Below, one piece after another: positions 22,220-35,395 of a stretch of DNA of 64,000 nucleotides. Positions within the stretch are counted from its first letter, which is position 1. Each line of letters opens with the position of its first letter. The notes beneath the pieces were generated by a model. It did not search any database and was not told the origin of the DNA. It saw nothing but the letters and a program-made list of their open reading frames with translations. A program made the position numbers and the translations under genes. Where the stretch lies: NCBI GenBank assembly GCA_902806575.1, contig CADCXD010000019.1, positions 556,949 through 620,948 on the forward strand, given 5' to 3'. The stretch comes from Jackrogersella multiformis (Eukaryota > Ascomycota > Sordariomycetes > Xylariales > Hypoxylaceae).

Positions 22220-24272
22220 AGCTGATAGAAAGAAGATAAACGGCGATTGGACTTTACGTGGAATTAAACACGGCCTGAAACTTTTGATTGCTCGTCGTTA
22301 TATAGAAACTACCGACCCCACAGTTTCTAATAGAGGTCCTGACTATTAGACAGCACATATATGTAAGAGGGAGAGAGAGGGAAATCTTAAATTATTGTCA
22401 GGTCATATTAAGCAAAAAGATCGGAAAAACCACCGACCTATAGGTATGATATTGAACGCCAAGCTGATGAGAATCACCCTATGTGGAAGGCCTTTTCCCT
22501 TCTAACTTTTTTCTATTTACCACATAGTTACGTGAAAACTCGAAGCATGGAGCCGGCTGGTTCTCATACTACCTAGGTACTACTGGATATTAGCTGAAGA
22601 GTGAGGAAAAATTCATGTGGGTTGCAATCAACTAAGGGCGGCTAGGCTTGGCTTCCATACATAAGAGAAGGCGACTCGACGCCGCCATCCAATAGTCGCA
22701 ACTTATCTTGTATGTATGGCCGGAAGGTTACCTAGCAGCTTAGGTAGGGTGGTAGGTACTTATGTTTTCTGACGTGAAGACGCCCCGACGCCAATGGGCT
22801 GGCCTAGGCTCAATTATTGAGATGAACAATTATTACTGCGCCGTGAACAGCTCGCATAATCTGACGCCCGACCGCATTATCGGGTCAGGCTGTCAGGGAT
22901 TGGTTTGGCCGGCCACCTATTACCACCCACCCTGCTACCTGCCTACCTGCCTGCTTTACCTTAGGTACCTAGGTAATTTGATGGTTTTCAGTTCAGATAG
23001 GTTCCAAGGTTGCTGACAGCCCTGTACCTAAATATATAGTACAGCTTCGTATCTGTGAGGACAGCAGGGGATCAATGCATGGCTGACCCTTACATACCTA
23101 CCTCCTTAGGTACCCCTAGATACCTAGGTATGTTGTTAGGAAAACTTTGTAATAGGTATATGTATCAATATTGGACATTAAGTTTGTCACTTCCATATAT
23201 ACCTACCTAGGTAGGTAAATACGAATTTAAGTTGAAAGATGAATGCATGGAAATGATGATGCGTAGGTAATATAAAATCTTTAAGTTACCAGGTATTATA
23301 GTCTACATGTATGTAGATGCCACTCGAATTAAGCATTTGTAAGTAGGTACCTAACTACCTAGGTACCTAGGTAGGTATGTACCTAGTCTGATTTCGGACA
23401 ATGTTTTACCAGGAACCTACCTAGGTAGGTAACTTTAAACTGATAAGCCAGTCCCTGATAAGCTTATGTGGTAATGATCTTCGCATACGAGGGCTCCTTA
23501 CATGTTTGCTCATCGCACTACCTACATACCTAATCCTTCCAGTTGCCCTAAGCCTCAGAATTTGGACAATCAAAATTCCGACAGGTAACCCATGTGGGAG
23601 CAAGAAATGCGGCTTTTCTTGCCTAGATGGTGGATGCATTCCTTTGTTGTATCTAGGTACACACTAATCAGTACCCGAATCTACACTAGTGTGCTATGTA
23701 TATAGCTAAATCCTAGCATCGTGACTAGGACTTTCCCTGTATCCTGGATGCAGTAGAGTGGCCATGTGGCTATTAAAAACCCGTTCACGGACGCGGCGGC
23801 ACGTAATCTACTGTACCTAAGCTGCTGCTGCTAGTGCAGGTAAGTACCAACCTTATGATACCTTCCTGGATTTATATAGATTATCTAGGGCTATGGCAAT
23901 GGAGATGTTGTGTCTTCTTACCGCATGCATGTCCTTGTTAAATGCAATTAGGTAGGTACCGACCAGTTATTACTATCATTTGGTGACACAAAGCAATGCC
24001 GAGTCAAACCATAATAAAATGAGTTGACTCCTTTGTTTTTGTTTTTATCGATTCCATTATTTCATCGCTCCCGTCTTATACCAGTATGTAGTGATGATTG
24101 TATTTCAGAAGCCATCCCGCCATCCCGCCATCAAGTCGGTACGCAATCCCCTACCCGCCGTGGCGGAGCTCAACTTCTAGCCGTATCTATCTACGTTCGT
24201 TTTTTTTTTGATTTGATAATGTATGCCAACAAGACTTTGTTTTCATGCAGTCAGCAGCCGGGCGAGTCTTCG
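22220..24272. repeat. Spacer with dense TAGGTACC-type motifs
   Basis: This 2-kb region lies between the divergent GH128-type and GT90 genes. The palindromic motif family is concentrated at about 22940-23445 (for example 23341-23380, four joined units). Short ORFs here have no family features. Confidence 0.65.
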
Positions 24273-25804
24273 ATGGCGCTCCTAATGCGTCGCCTGCGCT
24301 GGCTGCTTTTGGCTATCGTCTTTATCGTCACTACCTTTTCGCTCTTTGGTGATGTGAAATCGACGTTTGAAAAGCCTTCTCAGCAGCCTCAGCAGCCTCA
24401 GCAGCCTCAGCAGTCATCTGGAGAAACTACCGAACAATTAACTCACGCGGCGCCGCTACAGTCTGCAGATGAGTCTTGGGAATTTGATGCGAAGAGAGAT
24501 AGCCTCAATTATGGCCTTTCCGACGATCAATGCAAGGTAAGTCTAGAACCACGACTTCTCCAGCATCCGTGCATGCTCTTATGTTTATTTCTATGGCAGA
24601 TCGCATTCCCCAATTTATTCCAAGAACTCGACCGCGCTCGCGATTTCCTTCTACTAGACCAAAAACGACGCATCACAGAGGCAGACCTCCAGCTGGACAC
24701 CAAGGATGGCTATACTGGCCTCCCGCACGGCGAATTCCACGTCATGGTTACAAACGGCGAGTTGTACGTGATCAAGGAAAAAAAAGGCGAACCGGATCGC
24801 TCTCGTGGTCTCGCTGCTCTCGCCAACTTGTATCGCGCCATAACCGCCATTCCGGACTCTCGATCGCTCCCGAACGTCGAATTCGTCATTGATATCGAAG
24901 ACCGCGCGGCCAGAGGCGAGAAGAACCCGAAGCGTATCAGATGGGCTTGGGCGCGTCAAGAGAACAATCCCTGGCTATGGGTTATGCCGGACTTTGACGG
25001 ATGGAGCTATCCTGATGATGGTGTAGGGTCGTACGTGCAGTTTCGCGAGGACGTGCAAGATCTGGAGACCGAGTACCCGAGAGGGTGGGATGATAAAGAG
25101 GAGAAGCTGTGCTGGCGAGGGAGTTTGGCCGTGAACCGCAAGTTACGAACCGCCCTGGTAGATGCTGCGAAGGGAAATGATTGGAATGATGTCGAGGCCA
25201 TCGATTGGCATAACCGTTCCAACATTCTGGACATGCGAGACTTTTGTCGTTTTAAATACGTTGCGCACACCGAGGGCAATTCATGGAGCGGGCGGCTACG
25301 GTATCTACACAACTGTAACAATGTTCCAATCATCCACAAGCTGGACTACGTATTTCACTACCATCCGCTCCTAAAGGATAGTGGTCCTCATCAGGTACAG
25401 TCTTATTAACCCCATCTAGCTCGATGATGTATGTGCAGGACCCGGCTAATTATTCTGACTACTAGAATTACGTTAAAGTGAGGCGCGACTGGTCAGATTT
25501 GAAGGCGCAGATGGACGGCCTTATTGCAGACCCAGATCGAGCGCGGCAGATCGCCCGAGAGTCGGCGAGTGTATTCCGGGACCGCTATCTCACACCGGCT
25601 GCCGAGGCTTGTTACTGGCGGCGAATGATCCAGAACTGGCGCGCCGTGATGGATTTTGAACCTCGACGTTACGAGATTAAGGAGGATGGCACTAAGGGTA
25701 GGAGAGGTGTCAGCTGGGAACGTTTTGCCTTCAAGCAAAAGAAGAGCTTTGAACACGGATTCTGGGAGTCTGATAGCGGCGGCGACGATGACGAGAACGA
25801 GTAA
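24273..25804 (+). CDS. GT90 / CAP10-like glycosyltransferase
   Basis: Three exons (24273-24536, 24600-25394, 25466-25804) encode 465 residues. It belongs to the CAP10/GT90 family of Golgi glycosyltransferases, whose Cryptococcus members add xylose to capsule or other glycans. Seen: a type II membrane anchor (RRLRWLLLAIVFIVTTFSLFG), a Gln/Pro-rich stem from a 9-bp repeat (three QQP units near 24384-24411), YGLSDDQC, then the family core GEFHVMVTNGELYVI, WAWARQENNPWLWVMPDF, LCWRGSLAVNRKLR, FKYVAHTEGNSWSGRLRYL and HYHPLLKDSGPHQNYV. An in-frame ATG 53 bases upstream (24220) and one at 24024 are alternatives; 24273 places the membrane segment close to the start. The first intron is 63 nt with no stop codon in frame. 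Confidence 0.85.
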
Positions 25805-26333
25805 ATCCATGCGATACGCCAAACGAAAATTGGTAGCATCGACCCCTATAACTCACGACTCACTAGGACGTATGGGACCCTGGGCCTCTGTTATCTTTAT
25901 GAGATAGCAGGATGGTCACCACGGATTAGTTCAGCGATCAGTCGGAGACGCACACCCACCATCATAATGCAACAGCGTCAACAACTATGCTGATAATTGA
26001 TTAAGCCTGTGCGAAGTATGTTGGAGACCTGGCATACTTTATGAATGCGTCATGAATGGGATGGGTTTGGAAGTCATGACAATTGTGCACTATTACATGC
26101 ATGACAAATGCGTCTGAAGGGATATGTCGGGAGTTTGATAAGAGCCTAGTGATGCCCCTGTGGACGACGATTTGCGTCGATCGTCGCGGGACTCTATGAA
26201 CCCATATAATTATATTAGCATAGCATTAGGATAGCAAAGTCTCCCTGGACGAAGCCAGTCTCGGCTTGTATTGACCCGCAGCCGATGCAAATGAACCATC
26301 AGATTCGGTTGTTGTTTCCGGGAGAGCGGATCA
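25805..26333. other. Convergent 3' spacer
   Basis: This 0.53-kb region lies between the convergent GT90 and carbonic anhydrase genes. Nothing notable was seen. Confidence 0.5.
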
Positions 26334-27227
26334 CTATTCCGTGAGGTTGTAGATCTTCTGAATGCTATGTAACATGGCCTCGTGATCCACCTTTAAATCC
26401 TTGAGCAACCCATCCTCGAATCCGAATACCCATCCGTGAACTATAGGAAACTTATTCTTGGCGTACGACTGCTGCACGGCTGCGGTCTTGATGACATTGC
26501 GGCACTGCTCAATGACACTGAGCTCTACCAGGCGGTCGTAGCGCGCCTGCTCGTCCTTGATCGTGTCTAATTCTGTCTCGTGCAGGCGATAAACGTCCCT
26601 AATATTTCTCAGCCACGGGTTGAGGAGTCCCAGATCCTTCGGCGTCATGGCGGCCTTGACACCGCCGCAGCCGTAGTGCCCGCACACCACGATGTGCTTG
26701 ACTTGCAGATGGCGAACTGCATAGTTGATGACGCTCATGACGTTGAGATCGTTATTGACGACCAGGTTGGCGATGTTGCGATGGATGAAGGCCTCCCCCG
26801 GCCCCAAGCCTGTAATCTGCTCGGCGGGGATTCGCGAATCGCTGCATCCGATCCAGAGATATTCAGGGGTTTGGCCGGCGACCAGCTTGGTGAAGAAGTC
26901 GGGATCCCGCTTCCTCTGCTCCTCCGCCCAAGCACGGTTATGTTCGAAGACACGGTCGTGCGTCTGCTGAAGATATTTCGAGATATCCGGCTCCGACATG
27001 GCGCGCCAGGCGTTAGAGCCAAGAGTCGAGCTAGGGTACCGTGGAGAATTAGGATTTCGCTGAGGGTTTCCTAAACGCGAGAATCGCCTTGCGGACGAGA
27101 AAAGAGAGTTGCCTAGACGTGCTTTATGAAGCATGGAGCCTGTCATGTGTCGAGTATAACGAAATCCGGAGGCGTGGGGAGGAAGAGTCAGAAGGAATCC
27201 CGGCAGCTTACGATTCCGCGCTGCCAC
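26334..27227 (-). CDS. Beta-class carbonic anhydrase
   Basis: This intronless gene encodes 297 residues. The enzyme interconverts CO2 and bicarbonate. The zinc site is complete: Cys128 in WIGCSDSR, His184 and Cys187 in CGHYGCGG, with the Asp130-Arg132 dyad of the active site. The first 75 residues are rich in Arg and Ser and low in acidic residues (for example RRFSRLGNPQRNPNSPRY), which suggests a mitochondrial presequence; an internal Met77 (MSEPDISKYL) could give a cytosolic form. Both are plausible, and dual localisation from alternative starts is only an inference. Confidence 0.93.
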   Translation of the reverse strand: MAARNRKLPGFLLTLPPHASGFRYTRHMTGSMLHKARLGNSLFSSARRFSRLGNPQRNPNSPRYPSSTLGSNAWRAMSEPDISKYLQQTHDRVFEHNRAWAEEQRKRDPDFFTKLVAGQTPEYLWIGCSDSRIPAEQITGLGPGEAFIHRNIANLVVNNDLNVMSVINYAVRHLQVKHIVVCGHYGCGGVKAAMTPKDLGLLNPWLRNIRDVYRLHETELDTIKDEQARYDRLVELSVIEQCRNVIKTAAVQQSYAKNKFPIVHGWVFGFEDGLLKDLKVDHEAMLHSIQKIYNLTE

Positions 27228-28114
27228 ATAGGATTTGTTGAGACCGCCCAGAACTGAGAAGACGCCAGAGACGTCAATGGTGGGGGATCTACGGAGTACG
27301 GAGGAAGCCGACCTAGGCTTGTCCTACATTGCTTAGCCTCCTATGTTCCAAGGTTCTCACACTGTATTTTCGATGCTATCGAGATTGCCGAGATTGTCGA
27401 GATCTTCAAGATTTTCAATAATATTCACAGAGTCCGCTATGTCGGTTAACTGCTGATTTGAGCAGCTCGAATCAAACCTCATCAAGGGTCACTCTCGAAT
27501 TCTTTGTGTTCTATCTATTCAAGGTTCAAGGTCGTGATCACGCCGTGTGCGATGAGCCGCGAATATCAATAAGCCGGAAATCTAAGGGGGGAGGTTTGTG
27601 GGGATGTTCGTGGTTCATTGGGAAAGTCCGCCATTGATTCATTGATTCGAGGCTTTTAACCGTGCGACTTTATGTCTACAGCTCCTTCTATCTATTTCAG
27701 CTACATGCCTACATACATGGATATATGGATGTAGGTACATATGCAGATACCTACCAGGTATGTACCTAGGTAAGTAGGTAACACTAAGGTTAGTTACAGT
27801 AGCGTCAGTTTAGTTTCGATGAAGTTCTATCACATGAATACTTAGCACACTAAATAGCGGCTTATCATGGCAGTAGCCTAGGTACCTAGGTATGTTGTTA
27901 GCTTAATATTAGAATTTGAGGACGTCATGCTTCTACCTACTACCTACCTAGGTACATACCTAGGTACCTAATAAGTTGGTATGCGATGTAGGGTATTAGA
28001 TATGACAATTAATGATATATCAAAGTTCTCGTCATGTGTTTGAGAGAATAGGTCCTGTTTGCAACAACATGCATAATCATTCATCCATGACGCTTTTATT
28101 TATATCCTCTGAAC
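27228..28114. repeat. Spacer with TAGGTACC-type motifs
   Basis: This 0.89-kb region lies upstream of carbonic anhydrase and downstream of the GH3 gene. A motif cluster runs from about 27710 to 27975 (GCCTAGGTACCTAGGTATG near 27876). No gene was seen. Confidence 0.6.
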
Positions 28115-30507
28115 TTATGGAACTTCGAGTGTGCCGGTTTGTCGAATATCACGGCTACTTGAACCAACACTGATGTTGAACTTTCCAGCGGGAACCACCC
28201 AACTTTGCTTTGCCGTATCCCAAATACTCAAGTCCCGCCTCTTGAGGTCGAAGGCTACGTTATCCTGAGCACCAGCCTCCAATACCAACTTCTCGAACCC
28301 ACGAAGCTGCTTTGGTGGCGTGGCTGCGGACTCCGGGAACCCTACGTACAACTGGGCAACCTCGGCGCCTTTGACGGTACCAGAGTTGGCGAGAGTAACG
28401 GTAACGGTTACTACCGTCTCCCAAAGATCAGCACGGCCTCCTGGAATAACATTACCTGTTGCGGGGCCAGACGTAGGCCGTCCATCAACGAAGATGCCCG
28501 AATAGGTGAAGTTGGTATATGCTATAAAAGATGGTTAGCTAAGGTCACTTTAACCAGCTGGGCTAGAAGTAAGAATGGAAGACTCACATATTCCGTAGCC
28601 AAATTCGTACCGGGGCTCTATGCCCTCATGGTCAAATCTACGGTAGTCGACATAGAGGCCTTCTTTATAGTTATCATTGCCACTGGCGACACTGGTTCCA
28701 TAGTCGTTAGAAGACTTGGCAATGGTGTATGGCAATTTCCCGGAGGGATTTGTATCTCCGTAAAGGATATCGACGAGCGCGTTGCCATTCTCCTGGGACG
28801 GGAGACCAGCCCATACAATTGCCTTGACATTAGGCTGAGCTAGAACCGTCTCGAGAATAACGGGGCCGACAGCATGTACAACGACGATCACATTGTCGTT
28901 TGCCGCAGCGACAGCCTTGACAAGTTCATTACCACTGTGCCACGGGTCGAGATTGTTTCGATCACCCGCATGGTTCTCCACCGTAATATACCCTTCGCCA
29001 CTATCGGAAGTGATGAAAACAATTGCAGCATCAGCGCCGTTGACGGCCGACCCAACAGAACCAGTGCTATCAGACGCGGACATACTGATCTGGGTGCCGT
29101 CAGCTTGGGCCCTTGCCTTGATGGCATCGGCAGGAGCGCTGAAATAGGGGTAAGCTGCGGTACCGGAGCCCCAGCCCATCCCAAGCGCACCGGTATTGCA
29201 CCCTTGATCAGTGCAAGAATTCATGCCCTGAGGATTGACGACGGCAGCGGAGCCGACCAACCCAAGCTTTCCGGGTTTCTTCAAGGGGAGAATGCTCCCT
29301 TCATTTTTTAATAAGACGATCCCGTCCCTCGCCGTAGCGCGGATGTTGGTCTTGTGGGTTCCTTGAACATTCGCTTTGAGATTGATCGCAGGATAGCCGC
29401 TGTCCTGACCGAGAAGATACCACGCCGCCAGGATTCTGCGGGCCATGTCATCGAGACGCGTCTGTGGCACTTGTCCGCTGCTTACGGCCTGGGTCAACTT
29501 GGAGCCCCAGTAAATAGATCCGCCGTTAAAATCGGAGCCGGGCATGGTCATATCTAATCCCGCAGTTGCAGCCGGACCAGTAGAGTGCTGCGCGTTCCAG
29601 TCCGTCATTACGTATCCTTGAAACCCTAGTTCCTTCTTTAGGAGAGTGTCCAGGACATATGGACTATAGGGAGCACGTCGAGTTAGAAATCTAGAATTAG
29701 GAGAAGTGTACCCAGGATTCGACTTGGTCGGTCCTCGAGTTTCAGCCCCCTCGAAAACTCAAAGCACCGTCTGGGGTTTCAAAAGCGGAGGATTGGGTTG
29801 CTACCCGGGTAGGTATTTACTCACTTCTCGCATGCCCAGGTGCCATTGATCTTGTTATAGGAGCACATGACAGATGCTACGTTTGCGTGTACAGAATCTG
29901 CAAAAGGCCATAGGTATACCTCATGCAATGTTCGGTCGTCGATGTTCGAGCTCATGGTCTCGCGGTTGAGTTCTTGCTCGTTGAGGATATAGTGCTTTGC
30001 GTTGGCCTGGACACCAACACTTTGCATACCTTCGATCGTCTCTGCCATTGCGATGCCTTGCAAGTAGGGATCGGCGCCGAACCCTTCCCAGTTTCGACCA
30101 CCCGCGGGATTCTTACCGAGAGGGCCAGCGACAGGTCCCAGCAATACGTGAACACCACAGCCCTTCGATTCCTCGGCCATGAATTGTCCACGCTCCCTCA
30201 TCAGGGCGCGATCGAAGGTGGCGGCGACCTGAATACCTGGGACGAAGGCATTGACACCTGTGGCGAAACGAACACCCAGCGGCCCATCCTGAGCGCAAAA
30301 CTGGGGGTAGTTGATAGAACTAGCTGCTGCTGTATTTCCAACACAAGGCCCTTTATTCCAGCCTACGCCTGTGACGATGTTGATCTTGTCATTCTGCGAA
30401 AGCTTCGCGAGAGAAGCATTGGCTTTCTCGTAGGCCGCCGTCCAGTCGAGCGTCGCGGCCGTAGAGGCCGTAGCGAATACTACAGCTAGGATTGGAGATC
30501 GCATCAT
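28115..30507 (-). CDS. Secreted GH3 beta-glucosidase
   Basis: Three exons (30507-29825, 29663-28588, 28521-28115) encode 721 residues. It hydrolyses terminal beta-D-glucosides such as cellobiose outside the cell. Seen: a signal peptide (MMRSPILAVVFATASTAA), CAQDGPLGVRFATG, GPVAGPLGKNPAGGRNWEGFGADP, AKHYILNEQE, the nucleophile in YVMTDWNAQHS (Asp249), the GH3 C-terminal domain (AIVWAGLPSQENGNALVDILYG), FGYGISYTNF restored by the second intron, and a fibronectin-III-like end with VAQLYVGFPE and LRGFEKL. The first intron is long for this window (161 nt). A second Met one codon downstream could also start the protein. It may be part of general plant-wall degradation and has no obvious link to neighbours. 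Confidence 0.93.
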
Positions 30508-32352
30508 TGGCTACCAAACCCGAAATATATCGAGTAGTAAAGGTCCTTCGTATAATTCAACATCCTTGAATGCTTCTCGTCAGTCTTATATGATCAATTT
30601 GACATGCGCTTAGGTCCATAATACAGTTTGTTACTCCAAATGCTTAAGGCCTCATGGCATTATGGAACCCCGGATCTACTAGATCTGGTAATCAACGGAG
30701 GAGCGTGGAAAGGAGGCAAATGCCATTTTCTTGCCGTCTTCCATGCTTGGAATAGATTGATCCTCTTGTCCCATCTTGGCCAGCGGCAGCTTTTCGGCCC
30801 CTAGTTCTACTAACGAGTTGAAGATCTGCTCTCTCAGCGAGGAGAATGCCATTTTCCCGAAATGTGATGGCCTTTTAAGTGGCAGGAGGAAAAAAGCCTT
30901 CTGGCTCCGGGCCGTATTAGCCATATATTAATTAACGCCCCTTGCTGCTAGCATTGATACTACCTAACCTTGCATGTAACCACATCTGCTTGGATTTTCT
31001 TGTCAAGGGGTTATAGCCAAGCTCTCTAACGGTTGATCCACTACCGATTCTCTAGCGAATTATCACAACGTAAATTGCTTGGTCCGAGGTAGCTAGTTAG
31101 TTAGTTTACTATGTAATTCTGGCCGTCTTCGAAGCTTTTAATGTGTCGAATGCCGGGATGTACAAGGTTACAAAAATTCCAAGACATATCAAAGTCCAAT
31201 TTATAAGCTACTGTACCTCTGTTATTACCAATCGTTGGAACATAGTTAACCTAGAGACTCACCGGTGGGAAATGCTACACACATTGCCCACAATGTTTTG
31301 AGATCACAATATTCTAATAAACGGCTCCAAGCTACAGTCATACTATATAATTGGTAATGGCATTATACTTACTGGTTTAGTTTCGCATCAGATCCCTAGG
31401 CTGCCGAGCTTGGCTATGACATCGTCATATATGCCCCTTTTCAACTTTTCCGTCTGTACTCTACCGAGATAGGAGTTAGATACCTAGATAGGTGTTTAGG
31501 GCGACCAACCTACGATTCGAAATAACAAACGAACAAATTATTCGTATCCTAAACTCTGGGTTATGTGAGTCTCACAGGGTCCCTATAATAATAACGTTAA
31601 GTGCACAATGTCTGTCAGGTAAGCATCAAACGCCGTTGTATAGGTACCTAATGTAAGTCTTTGGCGAGATTACTATCTGGCTCATAACCTCATCTAACAT
31701 GCATGTGCGCTTATCATTGTTCATTGAGTAGGATGTAGGAGTTAGCATAAAATCGGGCATAGTTGGCTTTCATTTGAATTCCTCTTCCACACTATGTCTT
31801 CATCGTTACTCTTCTCGCATAGAACCTCGTTACTAGGTTAAGTTTCAATACGTTAAATATCCGGGTCTCCCCAGGGTGTTTAAATTCATACACTCTTTAA
31901 TACCCCAGTTGATGACGATGGCTTGGATCGACCCGAGTCTCCTACTCAAGCGCCCGTTCAGATTTATTTATATCCTAGTCCTTGTTGTATCAGATACCCC
32001 CAAGGAAAAGTCTCCCAGTGCAAGTACTTTCAATGATAGCAGTAAGATGGTAACCAAGATATTAACCCAGCCTTCATATATACCTAAGGTATAGAGCTGT
32101 CTGGATTATCACTACTACGTCTATTAGTTGCAAAATTGTATCATGCAGTAATCAGTTATACATTTTAGGGCCACCTTTCCCCCATCGCCATCGTGCTACC
32201 AGTCATGGAAGCACGGCCAACACACTTGGACCGAGTAACTAGGCGTTTCCTCCTATCATGCCTATAGTTAATATTCATAAGATTCTCCCAGAGTGAGCTA
32301 GTGATCGTCTTCCTCACTCTATTGGAGCTCAATTAGTTTTCTATCCAAGTAT
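30508..32352. other. Intergenic, no gene seen
   Basis: This 1.85-kb, AT-rich region lies between the GH3 promoter and the 3' end of the MFS efflux gene, and may mark the left border of the secondary-metabolite cluster. A short ORF at 30924-30679 and one at 31876-32094 lack recognisable features. Confidence 0.5.
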
Positions 32353-34505
32353 CTATGCTTTCGAAACTTCTTTCTTCTTTCTAATATCTACCCAACCCAT
32401 CCCCCACGCGAATACGAAACACGCCACACTCGCCCCGCTGGTCAAGTAGAAGACGCGATCTACACTCTTTGCATATGCTAATAGCACGTTGTTCATATCC
32501 GCCGCGCTTATGTCCGACCGAAATCCAGTAGCACCGGCATTAATAACTGTTTGAGGATCGACGGAAGGAGCATATACAGGAATAAGCGTCTTCAGGCTGT
32601 TAGTGAAGATGGTATCACTGAAACTGAGGAACAGAGCTCCGCCAAAATTCTGGCTGAACATAACAAGTGACATAGCCACGGCGATTTGAGCAGGTATGAG
32701 TGTATGCTGGACAGCGATGATCGGCTGCGAGGATAGGGTGAGAGTTAGTCGTGGAAAATACGGGTTTGCACAATACGGAATATGAATCTTACCATTTGCA
32801 TTCCAAGACCACGCCCGACTCCCAGGATGATCTGGTATCCAATCCATTTTCCCGTTGAGGTATCAGGGGATAGTGTAGATAAGATACCGTTAGCAATTGC
32901 TACCATAACTGCACTGACGAAGGTGAACGGCAAATAATAGCCTACCCTTCCGACTACAGGACCGTCAGCGATAGAAGACCTTGGAGGGTAAGGGGGTAAT
33001 AGGGGTATTGGCTCACCAAGCACTCCAGATGCAACAGATGAAAAGAGTTGTCCCAAGATACTCGGAAGGAGGTATACACCACTTAGCAGCGGAGTCGCAC
33101 CTTTGACCCCTTGGAAATACACCGGCAGGTAATAGGATGCACAAAACGACTGAGACATCAGGAATCCGTATACCAAACAGCTCGTCCACACAGTCTTCTT
33201 CCGGACCATTGAGAAAGGAACCATCGCATCATCGCCTTTATAGTATTCCCAAGCAAGAAAAATGACAAATGTGACACCGGCACCGCAAAAGAGCCCGATG
33301 ACCTGAGAACTATTCCACGCATATTGGAAACCCCCATATTGCACAGCGAGAAGTAGTTCGATTGCGGCAGGAGCAAAGAGAGCAAAGCCGATAAGGTCGA
33401 GATTAAAAGGGAGGGTACGGAAAACCGTCGAGGGTTTTGGCTTGGGGGTCTGTTCGGGGATGCTGACGAAGGCAAGCATGGCAGCAACGACGCCGCCAAC
33501 TGGGAGATTGATGTAGAAGCCTAACGTTTATGTTAGGGCGGAGTTTAGAAGGAAGAGATCACTTGCCGTAACTTACACCATCTCCAGGTCGTATACTCCG
33601 TTAGTGCTCCCCCAATCAAAGGGCCCATGACAAGGCCAAGATTCGAAACTAGAACATCAATGAGTATCTAAAGGATGGTCGGACAGGTCTAGACTAACCA
33701 CCCATGACAAATCCAACTAATGCTATTGCAATTGTCAACCATCATACAATATCATAGTCCTTAGGGAAACTTACATGGTCTCTTCACCATGGGAACGCAT
33801 CCGGCGATGATGGTAAACGTACCGTTCAGGATACCTGAGGATCCCGCTCCGGCAATCCCTCTTCCTACAATCAACATTTTTGACGAGGTCGCCACACCAC
33901 AAAGCAAGGATCCCAGTTCAAACAGGGCAAAAAAGGCCATGAAAGTCCACTAGATATAACAAAGTCAATAACACGACAGCGATGAGTGCAACGGGAACAA
34001 AACTGCTGACCTTAGAGTTGAAATTCATAAAAATCTTCCCGGTTAAAAGCTGAAGCGCCGCACTGAAGCAATGTCAGCCAGGAACTTGAACTATAGGTAA
34101 TCTGAGAGAACGTACCATCCAAGCTGGTAGGCTCCGCCATACCAGCCAATGTCGTCGAGAGAATGGAACTCACTTGTGATCCGAGGAATGGCCTACGAGG
34201 GCTTATTAACGGTTTCTTCAAGCATGAACTACATATATCTCGTTTTGACCTACCGTAGCAATGATCGATGTATCAAGTAATATGAGAAGACAAACGAGAG
34301 TAATGGAGCCTATTATGTTGAAGAGTTTGATACCGGTTACCCATTGCTCCTCTTGGCCGGCTGTTGTCTCAAGGTCGTGCTTCTCTTCTCGCTCCAGATC
34401 CTTCTCCGGGGAATGGGACGAGGGTTCATGTTCTGTTTCCGTTATTCCCTCGTCCAACTCAGAAGGTTGCGGCTTTATTGATGAAGGTGGTGTTGTCGAA
34501 GCCAT
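32353..34505 (-). CDS. MFS drug/metabolite efflux transporter (DHA2 type, 14 TM)
   Basis: Nine exons (34505-34254, 34192-34116, 34062-34011, 33949-33775, 33716-33699, 33648-33577, 33520-33017, 32953-32793, 32724-32353) encode 560 residues with exact phase throughout. It resembles fungal DHA2 pumps of the AflT/TOXA kind that export secondary metabolites. Seen: an acidic cytosolic N-terminus, TM1 ending LLDTSIIATAIPRITSEF, LDDIGWYGGAYQLGW, a motif-C-like LGLVMGPLIGGALTEYTTWRW (spread over several exons), FYINLPVGG, MVPFSMVRKKTVW and a late SQNFGGALFLSFSDTIF. One exon is only 18 nt (33716-33699). It lies upstream of a Zn2Cys6 gene and the PKS-NRPS, so a role in exporting the cluster product is likely. 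Confidence 0.88.
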
Positions 34506-35395
34506 TTTGTTGTAAGTTAACGAAGGAGGAGCAGGATATGTCGTATTCTGGCAGAAGAATGTTATTTTCTGAAAGTTCGACGGTAGAAAAGACGGGGGAT
34601 TAAGTCTTTTATGGTGGTATGGCTAGCTATAGAAAAGAATTTCGGTAAAGGCTGTGAAAAGTGAAAACTGCGTGGCCATCGAGGATAATAGAAGAAAATA
34701 GGAGAACAGTCGGGGTTTAGTAAGAATATATGAAATCCGAAATTCGAAACCCGAGTGACCAATCACCTACTTCGTTGTTATTCATTGCTGACCCCTATGC
34801 TGACATAAGTATCGCAATTACAAATTCATCATTGAAACGGAAGGATAATTGCTTGAAAAGAAGTAATAATCTGGGGAAAGGTAGAAGGTACATCTTGCAC
34901 TAGATGGACGCTATAGCGAGAACCGCTCTTAAGGAGCCGCCTACCTACTATAATATATTGCACATGGTGAAGCCCATCCTAAAACATATATCGGGGGGTT
35001 AAGATATCCGCCACTTTGGCAATCATCTGGGAACCTTGTATATTATTGCTATTTGCAAGATCCTGTGTTCCAGAATTAGACTATTAGCTGGCGATCCAAC
35101 CCAACACCGCGGTTACCAACAAAAGCTTACTAGGTAGGTAATTAACAAGTGCGGTCATCAAAGTGACAAAGTCGATATGTATTATTGACTCAACGAGCTA
35201 GGATATATTTTATACAATAATATATGTAACTTTACCGTATATAATACAAGAACCCTCGCCTACCTGCCTACCTACCTGCGTAGGTGGTAATTAACTAACA
35301 ACTAAAGTTATTAGTAATACTTATAACAGGTAAACATGTCTGCCCCTTCATTAAATACATCACATCACAACTAGCCCCACTCCTAAGTTAGGGAG
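34506..35395. other. Intergenic, efflux-pump promoter region
   Basis: This 0.89-kb region holds the promoter of the MFS gene and the 3' flank of the Zn2Cys6 gene. Short TACC/GGTA words occur near 35130 and 35260-35290. No gene was seen. Confidence 0.5.

Noticed and set aside
30679..30924. 81-codon open frame near the GH3 gene
   Set aside because: No homology features and no splice context; likely chance.
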